Shown here: one piece after another, positions 55,801-64,000 of the stretch
Layout: each line of letters begins with the position of its first letter
Position numbering within the stretch: the first letter of the stretch is position 1
NCBI RefSeq assembly: GCF_947507565.1
Contig: NC_089177.1
Coordinates: 866,648-930,647 of the forward strand
Length of the DNA: 64,000 bases
From: Oscarella lobularis
Taxonomy: Eukaryota > Porifera > Homoscleromorpha > Homosclerophorida > Oscarellidae
Reading direction: 5' to 3'
Translations under genes and position numbers: made by a program
The notes under the pieces: model-generated
What the model was told of the DNA's origin: nothing
Seen by the model: the letters and a program-made list of their open reading frames with translations, nothing else
The model's database searches: none

Positions 55801-57258
55801 TCTATCCCTATAATCCGGTAAGCGCCATCTTGGCTTTCGCGGCCACGCCTTCCGAGCGACGTGTTGAAGCTGGTATGCGACGAAATCCTCCTTTTTCTCG
55901 CTTTCTCGAAGACGCCATCGCCCTTTCCGGGCATTTCGCTCCCTAAGTACGCCATTTTTACGCAAGCGGACCCCTTTTCGAGTGTCATCGTTGTCCGGGT
56001 TTCTTGCTCGACTTCCGGGTACTTTTCCGCCTACATTCGATTTTGATGGCTCACAGAAAACGCTCTCTCTTGATTCACAGTGGCGTAGCCAGTAGGTGGG
56101 CCCGGGTAGAATAGGCCCACCCAAAAATTTTTCAAAGTATAAATGAAAAATAAGTTATTCACCTGTTATAACCTGAATGGAAATTTCTGCTACTATATGG
56201 TAACGTTGTAGCTCTAACAAACATGTACGCCACTGATCTTGAACGCTACGCGAAAGACAACAAAAACACTCTTCTATTTGTAACATGCTTATATCTTCTT
56301 CAGAACCTCCCCTTCCCTGACAGCGCCGCCGCAGCCACCGCCGCAGCCACCGTCGCAGACGCCACAACATCAGAGGACAATGCTCACGACGTCGCAAGCG
56401 AGAGCTACATCAGGCGGCCCCCAACCCAGGCCTGACACGTGCAGACATGGACTCCGCGTAATTTTTCGAAACTGTAATGTTTCTTCAGACCAACTGCAAC
56501 GAGAAGAGGCAGTCGCAGACAAAGGCAAACGAGATAGGAGGTCAGCAGCCTACGAGTACTGTACAACGACTGCCCTCCACAGCCTAACCACATTGGCAAA
56601 TTGGAAATCCAATGCCCCTACTGCAAAGCTCTCATATGGTCGGGTAAAACGCCTGCTTTCTGCTGTGATAATGGAAAGTCAGTATATCAGTGCTTCCCAA
56701 GCCGCCCCCGCCGTTGGATTCCCTTTTACTAGGTGAAACAGAGAATCTCGAATTTCTTTCAAAAATAAGAAGCTGCAATTCGGCTTTCCAAATGACGTCA
56801 ATGGGATGCGACAAAATTCTCTTTCTTCGTCATTGCAATTCGTGCTACAAAATCCAAGGACAAATTTACCACCGTTTTGGCCATCTTTGTCAGGAGAATA
56901 ACGAAAAGCTAAATTCGCACAAATATATTTTGTGGGAAATGAAGAAGAAGAAATCTCATTGCGTCAATCTCCTTTTGCCGGGGCTGACACCAGGAACTGT
57001 TGCATATTTGCAACAAATGCTCCACTCTCATAATTCTTACGTCGAAAGCTTAAAAATGGCTCATGAAATTTCATTGACTAAGCAGCCGTCAAAGCTACAC
57101 CGGACGCCTACAACTGGACGACAAACTACGACAGTAAGCCTCCCAATTAATCACACCTACTGCACGACGCGGCCACCCTACGCAACTTCGATCGCACACA
57201 ACCCTAAACAAACACGTGATACCCCACTGCCCGTGCGAAGCACGGGCTGTTTAGCTAG
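55801..57258 (+). mobile_element. Helitron (degenerate) with intact ends
   Basis: Comparison with the empty site at 45427 defines both ends exactly: 5' TCTATCCCTA... and 3' ...TTTAGCTAG, inserted between A and T. The terminus CTAG fits CTRR. Eight bases before it is a hairpin CCCGTGC-GAA-GCACGGG (57230-57246), as expected of Helitrons. Inside, on the + strand, 56590-57070 encodes a Cys-rich block (IQCPYCKALIWSGKTPAFCC) and then IRSCNSAFQMTSMG and YKIQGQIYHRFGHL, which are Helitron N-terminal-domain motifs, broken by at least one frameshift. The replication initiator and helicase domains are absent, so it is non-autonomous now. Confidence 0.93.
56078..56235. mobile_element. Small TIR element nested in the Helitron
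   Basis: Begins CAGTGGCGTAGCCAG and ends TGTACGCCACTG, a 10-bp perfect terminal inverted repeat (CAGTGGCGTA). The motif is typical of termini of some hAT-like elements. It is 158 bp long and without coding content. No exact target duplication was seen (TCTTGA occurs on both sides). Confidence 0.6.
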
Positions 57259-57633
57259 TCATTGATAAAGCCTTTGCTCTCGTTCTCTTGTACCGCCATC
57301 AGGTAAGGTCCATATATGCAAGTAAGCCATTGCTATACTGCCGTTCGTTCTAGAGCCCCTTGATCACTTCTGCTGCCCCAAAACCCCAACTACATTAAGT
57401 GATCCTCGCCAAAAAAGTCTTTCTTATGTAAGCAGGCTAATTAGATAGATTTTTACTGTATTGCCTATCTTGTGACTTTGTGGTCCATGGGCAGTGGCAA
57501 GTCGGCAGTCACGAATTTTCTTCCGAATTACATACCATAATTATCCTTCAGCAAAGGAACGTCACGTTTCAGCACATCAATAATAGGTGAGGTGCATACA
57601 CATGCATGCGAAACGTGCGCCGGGAAAAGGTCT

Positions 57634-60600
57634 TCAAGCATTCACGGGTTTATTGTATACGTTATTAGGACGAAGAGGAACAGGTGGACGAGGACGAGCA
57701 GGCGGTCTCGAGGAGGGAGGCGGGGGAGGCGGCTTCGCCGGCGGCGCTCGCGCAGCGGATTTTCCATTATTCGACGGCGCTCGCCTGCAAAGAAAAATGA
57801 GCAACGTCTCAGTATTTGATAGACTCGTTATTACTGTGATAAATTGTACGACGACGAGGCCCCGTCGCCTTTCTCGAGGCAGCCGGGTCGCAAGGACGGA
57901 CACGGACGAAAGAACGTGTTTGGATAGAAGTAAATGAGAACGAATAGAATTATGAGCAGAAGGATGAGCGTCACGATGACGCCTGCAATGACGCCAGCAT
58001 TGCCGCCGCCTAAATTATTTAAAAAACTTCGACCTCTAATGTGAGCTCGCACTTAGCTGCTGACCTAATTTGCCGCTGCAATCGTCTGACGTGAAGCCGT
58101 CGGAGCAGACGCAAGTGCCGGCGCTGGAGCAGATCTAAGCGAATTTCGGTACACAGACGACCCGGCCAAACGTCGCTACGCCTACCCCGTTGTTGGAGCA
58201 CAACTGACCGGCGTCGTCACGAGGACATTGCGCGCTTCCAGTCGGAACGTCAACGCATTCGTTTAGGATGCAGATCTATGGAAAGAACGAACCGAAGGAC
58301 CGTCAGTAAAAAACCAAAGCCGAGGATAAGAGATCGGCTACTAACCATTCCGTTGCCGCACGCCGTCCCGTCGCCAACAAACCCGGGATCTCTTTCATCG
58401 TCCTCAACAGTAACGGAAATGCTTCTAAGAAGTCAATACAAATGCCGCATAACTTTAATTCAATGCATTGGCACGTCCTCACCGGCAGGTTTCACTGCCT
58501 ACCCGGTACGTGGCCGACCTCCAAGCACGAGATACCGTTGGCGTCTCAAGCGGTGACAGGCACTGAAGCTTACCGCACATAACATTTCTATATAGCGTAT
58601 AGAAATCAACACAGGGACCCACTGATAACTAACGCTTCTTCGCAAGGAATGTATCCGTCGGTTGGATTTCCACCGCAGTAACCATAGAACTTGCCATCTA
58701 GATTGGCCTTGTAGCATCTACTTGAGCCAGTCACCGCATCTGTACACAAATACAAACCATGAAACCAGACACAAGTACACACATCCAAGTAGAGCATAAG
58801 TAAACGACATTTTATCAAATTCGCGTCTAACGTCGTCATTTCGTACCTGACCCCCAAAAACCTCGACACTGCGCGGTTCGTGTATTGCATACTCCACGAT
58901 AGCAAATACCCATCTAAAAATATGTCTATCCTTGCGAGAAATTTTCGCCTGCCAAACTCTCACGTCATTCTCATCGACCCCCGTGCAATTCATTCCATCG
59001 TATTTGTAGAGATTGGTCGGACAACGAGCGCTGACACCTGTGCAAACTTCCTCCAGATCACAGTCACCCTTTGCCGACCGACACAGCTTTCCTACCGCAG
59101 CAAACTAAAAAAAAGTGTAGTTGACAGTGAACGAGGAGAAGAAAGGAAAAAAAGAAAAGTTAATCTCTCACCTGACAGTTCTTGCAACAGATATCGTCCG
59201 CATCGCTGCACGCAGCACCCACGTACAACGTACACGTGCGCGGATTGCAGCACTGATCTTTGGCCTGGGTACATTCCTAAAAACTCTCGTCCGGCATGGA
59301 AAATGGGTCAACATCGCGCCCCCAAACCTCGACGGTTCCGCAGTCGCACTCTTCGTCTGGCTCAACAAAGCCGTTGCCGCAGGTAACTGGACCCTCGATC
59401 TAATAAGGCAACACGTTCGCTCCAGTTAAGTATTGAAGTCTATTTTTTGCAGCTAGAGGGTGAAACTATTAGCTCTTCCCCTCAATAAAACCCATAGATT
59501 GAATTCTTAGACACGTTTCTCTGACCTTCTCTGGTAGATTGGTAAGGCAAGATCCTTGACCTTTATCTAGAGTCTCTTTCAGCTTAGCTCGACTACACTC
59601 AGAAAACGTGAAATTTCTCTCTCTTCTGCGAAGATCAATGAACAACAAGAGTAAGCCAATACGTTTATAACCTACCCGGACAGGACGGCCGACATGACAC
59701 AGCCGTCAGGATCACTACATTCACAGATCTCAACTAGAGTAAGAGAGGACGCTATTGCACGTCAAAAATAGTACAGATCAAAGCGTTTACTATCATCGTC
59801 GTGCTGCATGCCAAAATTGTGCCCCATCTCGTGAGCCATAATACCAGCCACGTCAGCCCCAATTAGGCTATACACCTTCAGTAAAAAAGCGTTTGCTTTA
59901 GAGCATTCATAATGGACTGCGCGCAAATAACCTCTACAACGGCTGCTGAAGTCCGACCCTGGCAGATTGTGTCGACGTTGGCAAATCCCTTTGTACTGCC
60001 CGTGAAATCAATTCCCCTGTGTTGAAAGATTTTAACTGGTACCTCTCCTTCCCAAAAATGTGTCGAGGATTGAGTCATTACGTTAATAGCTGCGTGTTGT
60101 CCGACTTGAACAGAGGGTTTTTTTGCAACGTTTCTCCATTGTATGTTACGAAGTTTTGAAGCGTCGTCTTGAAGTCGCTCAGAACGACGGCTTGGTTGCC
60201 ATTCGACCACACTTCGATCGCAATGAGAACGACGCGAACGCCTTGGTCGGAGCGCTTATAGATCTAAGTTTCAGAGGGAAAGGATGACGATAGAGGGGGA
60301 GCCATTTGAATCTCTATGGAGCGTACGGCGCTTATGACGTTTGCAAATCGTAGAAGAATCGTTTGCAATTCCGTGACGTTCTCCTTTACGTTTTTGTACT
60401 AAAGGAGCCCAAATCAACTCGCAAAAATCAAACAAGGTGACGTTCGTTTTTCTTTACAAGATCGGAGTCGGCGACAAACGTCAGCTCGACCGTGTAAGGA
60501 TATATGAGAGATCGTTTGGCCTGAGACAGAGCGTGTAAAAAACAGTAAAGACACGAGAAATAAAAATAAAGCGTGTGTACCACGTGATGCTGATGCTGAT

Positions 60601-61597
60601 GGGGAGGCTTTAGACTCGACCTGCTAGGTGGAGACTGACGAGTCACGCCTACAGTGCAGGACAATCATAGGGGAAGACACAACGCGTCTCTACGCGAACT
60701 GTACCGCAATAGGAAGTGATTTCGTCACTAGCACTTTCAGACAAGAGATGAGACGATTCCTAAATCACACTCTCATCGTACTAGACAGAGAAGCTACGAC
60801 ATACCGCTCCATCACTGTCTGGTTGAATATTATATGTTCTCTTCCCGTCGTGAATAATTCCGCTGGAAAAAAAGAGAGCACTTCCAGTCAGATCATCATC
60901 TACTCTTTCTCCCTTACTTGATTCCTCCGCATGTGCTGATAACCACGTGAGAATCAGGTACGTCTCGCACTTGCCCACGATAGTGGCAAGCCGGATACTC
61001 CTGTGGGAACGAGATCGCGTCATCGATCGAAAACGGGCGCGCCCACGGTTGACGTACCCGCGTTAGAACTTCTGCATCGGTCGCGTCGAAGTGACGCGTA
61101 ACGAATCGGGACGAGAGGAAATCCCTAATAAAAAAAAAACGATTTTTTGTCGTGTCTATTTTTATGGCTCTTCTTCCGCGAACTTGGACGATTCTTCGAG
61201 ATCGAGTAGCCACGGGTTCGTTCCGTCGTTCTTATCGACGCGCAAAGTCAGATAGCGATTCGATTTCTGCACGATTGAACGCGTTCGGGGAGGCGACACG
61301 ACGCCGCGACGACGGACGAGTTACCGATTCGACGTCGGGCGTTCGTCGACTGCGGTCTTCTGCTCGATGAACGTCGACTCGGAGACCTTAGATGATAGAG
61401 TTTCACTAGAATCTCGCGACGCGTGCATGCCGAGGCTAAGCGACCCGTGGCAACAGTCTCGGACCCAGTCGCGGAAAGGGCAAACGATGTGCGGATGACG
61501 TCACTGTGTCTAACGTCGAAGCGAAACGGCGACGACGCGGAACCGTACCTGAAACGAGTTGAAGAGCGAAGAGAAGGAGGAGCCGTGTGCGAGGCAT
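57634..61597 (-). CDS. ADAM metalloprotease-disintegrin, copy 4 (complete)
   Basis: Type I membrane protease; ADAMs shed ectodomains and bind integrins. 5' exons resolved: 61597-61549 (signal, MPRTRLLLLFALQLVS), 61386-61325, 61266-61184, 61124-61058, 61000-60918 (PACHYRGQVRDVPDSHVV, typical of ADAM prodomains), 60862-60805. The protease starts in an exon near 60490 (SLIYPYTVELTFVADSDL). The zinc site HEMGHNFGMQHD is near 59800-59850, with the disintegrin region CDCGTVEVW... and CCNPRTCT near 59200-59400, LCRSAKGDCDLEEVCTG near 59060, EGF-like exons near 58100-58250, transmembrane helix AGVIAGVIVTLILLLIILFVL (57950-58010), and a cytoplasmic exon ending at TGA 57634 with PPAKPPPPPPSSRPPARPRP, an SH3-binding type tail. 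A middle prodomain exon was not resolved. Confidence 0.82.
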
Positions 61598-61781
61598 TGT
61601 TCGCTGTCGCGCTGGCCGAATAGGAGCGTAAGGGGGAAGAGTAACTCGTGGTCCGACGGGGGAGTACTGTACAGTTCTCTTTACGTACGTGCACGTGCCG
61701 AGTTCCCGTGATCATCTAATGAATGTGTACCACCAATCAAGTTCGCAACCATCTATGGTGCAACAGTTCTTACGGCACGTT

Positions 61782-63945
61782 TCATTTTTCCTTCAGAATG
61801 TTCACGTAGGTGGCGCTTGTTTCAACACCACAATTGTTTTCTTTCATTGCCATCAGCGTATATCCATCGTCGCCCCAATAAGTCGACCAGGAGTTCTTGA
61901 TCAGCCAGTAGTCTTGACCGTAGATGTTTCCATATCCAACAGCAAGAACGGAATGATCCAAATCATCCAGTGTATTACCTATACAGTATCTGTCATTGGA
62001 CAAGAGGCAATAAAATTTCCCAATGTAGAATTACCGCACTGGGGCTCGAAGTAGACCCCATTGGCGTAGAAGGAAAACGAACGATGCGATGCGTCAATAC
62101 CGACAGCAATGGGACCGTGCATTGCTATGGCAACCTTCAGAGCCGTCTCGTCTTTGGACGTCACGTTGACGTAGCTCGCTATGCGAGCACCGATCTCGGC
62201 GTTTTCAAAATGACACTTGCCGTCCTAGGAGAACAGTTAATCATAGGATAAAGCCTTTACTGTCTTTCTCTTGTACCGCCATCAGATAAGGTCCATATGA
62301 GTAAGCCGTCGCTATACCGCCGTTCTTCATTATCCACTCATACGCCTGCGTTTCCTCGCCGCCGTCGCAAGCGGCGTTTCCGTAGGCCCACGTGCAGTCC
62401 ATGAGATTCTGCTGAGACAGCTCCGTCAATCCGGTACGGTTCCGCGATAAGAAGAGAGCCCCCTCGATCGTCTCCGCCGACCCAAAGCTCCAACAACTGC
62501 CGCAAATGCCTTGATCCTTGACCGGAGTAACAGCACCTGGAAACGAAAGCCCATTTACAAACCTCAAAATAGAAACTACTTTTACTATTGTTACATTCTC
62601 ATACAGTAAAACTATCACCTTAGAGATTATCTATTCTCTCTCCTATGGAGGCTTGTGACTTACCGTATAGACGCCAGTCCATGGACGGTGGCAAGTCGGC
62701 AATCATCGCTTCGGTCATTTCAAACGCTTGACCGTTGTTTGGTCCCGTGTGACGACGACCGCGCATCATTTTTTGCTCTGAGTCAGACAAATCGGCTAGG
62801 TGATTTATAGCAAGACTGTAAGTGAGATATTGGCGATTCATCGAGTGAACAAATCTGGAAAGAAAGTCTCGGCCTGTCTTTGAAATCAAGATGTTGTCCT
62901 ATACCTGTAATTGTGGCGGAAGTTGGCCTTGCGTTGCTCGTGTTCCGCCGTTCCGCTATACACTTTAGAATGCTTGGTTTTAAACGCTTCGAATTCTTCG
63001 TCAATTTCCTTGGTGTCCTTCAGAAGACTCCTAATAGGATTCATCACGCCATTCGATTGACTACCGATCATGGAACATTTCATTTCTATAAGAAAGATAT
63101 TCAACACAGTGAAGACGTAGAGAGTCCTCGATAGCAATGTACCAGAAGGAACCTCAAAGATCTCAACAGGCAGATCAGAGACCATTTTGAATTCCTCATA
63201 TGTGATAGTGTATTTATCGTAGTGCGATCCGAACAGATTGTCATAGCCAATGAATTCAAAGTAGAGTGGATACACCGCGCCATTGGCCATAGGCTCAGTA
63301 ACAAACAACGTGTATCGATTGATCTTTGAGCCTATGGTTTCTTGCATGAAATAGACTTGACAGGGCGTTCCAGAATACGTAGAATTGCTAGCATGCTAGA
63401 AAAAAAAACAGTTACTATGTTTACAGCCCCTCCTTAGTAATTGTATGCGACAAATAGAAAATGACTACTCATCGAAACAAACTTTTTCCCTGTCGTTCCC
63501 GAGGTTTCAGCTTACAGTGAAATTGGTCGTGTCCGGTAGAACGCCTTGGGTGCTTGTCAGAGGGAAATCGCTTGTTCCGTTCATTCCGAAGCAGGTCATT
63601 GCGTTCGCGACGCCCGTATTCGTCGATACTGGCACTATAGAATAAGTGACGCCGTACGGTTTGATGTCAGCGCGCTGGTAAAAGTTGTTGAGTCCTAAAG
63701 GGGGGCGCCACCTCCATATTCATATTTGGTCACTAGAGCGAGTATTCTGCACCGTTGTAGTAGTCTTGGCGACTGCGCTGGTTCTTTCCATCGTACCAAG
63801 CGTGAAATGGTTCGGTGACTTCTGAGTAGGGCATTTGAATGAGGCCGGACGCCTCGTAGGTGACGCTGTCTGCCCACAGACTAGCCGAGCAGACAAGCGA
63901 GCTCGCGTACAGGATTATAACAAACGTGGAGAAGAGTCTGAGCAT
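61782..63945 (-). CDS. Papain-family cysteine protease, cathepsin/CFAD-like
   Basis: Eight exons in phase: 63945-63753, 63694-63516, 63395-63143, 63085-62905, 62854-62664, 62536-62277, 62224-62035, 61978-61782, totalling 547 residues. Signal peptide [21 protein letters not shown] long N-terminal domain (about 230 residues, with [17 protein letters not shown]) is of the kind known in counting-factor-associated protein D and some digestive cysteine proteases. The I29-type propeptide follows ([14 protein letters not shown]... NHLADLSD). Mature enzyme: catalytic Cys about 347 in [15 protein letters not shown], His about 491 in [11 protein letters not shown], Asn about 511 in [14 protein letters not shown]. 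Active site complete. The exon 3-4 intron (63086-63142) is a multiple of three and might be retained. Secreted or lysosomal. Parent of the two cathepsin pseudogenes. Confidence 0.93.
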
Positions 63946-64000
63946 TCTTCAGCTAAGTCAACTGACAACTGTCCCCGGATAGGCATATTATGAAATTAGG

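Larger units (their letters stand above)
55576..57560 (-). pseudogene. Cathepsin pseudogene 2, split by a Helitron
   Basis: The same decayed cathepsin as pseudogene 1, in two pieces: 55576-55800 and 57259-57560. Removing 55801-57258 restores the arrangement seen at 45213-45735 (ACAGATAA directly joined to TCATTGATAAAGCC). Catalytic Cys and Asn segments are missing as in pseudogene 1, so decay preceded the 10.7-kb duplication. Confidence 0.88.

Noticed and set aside
55801-57258. LTR retrotransposon or LINE
   Set aside because: No long terminal repeats, reverse transcriptase or poly-A tail; the ends and target site are those of a Helitron.
1-64000. tRNA or rRNA genes
   Set aside because: I looked for cloverleaf-like boxes and conserved rRNA blocks and found none I could support.

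Overview
The window is nuclear DNA of a compact animal genome. Genes have many very small GT-AG introns, mostly 44-62 bp and some near 30 bp. The gene set is metazoan: protein farnesyltransferase alpha, STK16, BCCIP, MTCH2, DDX56, ADAM proteases, sushi/mucin proteins and a cathepsin. Gene density, tiny introns and the family mix suggest an early-branching animal, most likely a sponge. That assignment is inference; no marker in the window proves it.

Layout. 1-5767 is a 41-bp satellite with an ~818-bp higher-order repeat. It abuts, or lies in an intron of, a DDX56-type helicase gene (-). Next come a caspase-fold protein (-), an intronless secreted glycosidase-like gene (+), an SLC35A-type nucleotide-sugar transporter (-), an SLC46-type transporter (-) and FNTA (-). 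15.8-17.7 kb holds three 651-bp tandem copies of a small three-exon gene. 17.8-19.35 kb is an intergenic stretch with an inverted-repeat element, a hairpin and a broken copy of FNTA exon 1. STK16 (+) follows, then a gene fusing a SAM domain to an atypical Rho GTPase (+). 24.1-30.6 kb is a segmental duplication carrying two coiled-coil paralogues (-), an IFI44-like GTPase (-) and a coiled-coil gene (+). BCCIP (+), MTCH2 (-) and a small coiled-coil gene (+) follow.

34.5-63.95 kb is an extracellular-protein cluster: a sushi plus Thr-rich mucin-like gene (+), a secreted protein with three repeated Cys-rich modules resembling the PCSK9 C-terminal domain (-), ADAM metalloprotease-disintegrins (-) and a papain-family cathepsin (-). 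A ~10.7-kb tandem duplication (36452-47127, copied as 47128 to about 58945) multiplied part of it. A deletion, a Helitron insertion and another insertion then modified the second copy. The result is one apparently complete ADAM (57634-61597), two ADAM copies lacking the normal tail, one ADAM tail fragment, a broken mucin copy, a module protein without its signal exon, and two cathepsin pseudogenes.

Functional links are few. FNTA encodes the alpha subunit shared by protein farnesyltransferase and GGTase-I, and the SAM-Rho protein ends in a CAAX box ending in Leu, which suits GGTase-I; their proximity may be chance. The proteases, sushi/mucin and Cys-rich secreted proteins look like a cell-surface and secretory cluster evolving by duplication and decay. 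Exon boundaries were derived by reading splice sites and checking codon phase. The least certain models are the caspase-like, IFI44-like, triplicated and ADAM genes.
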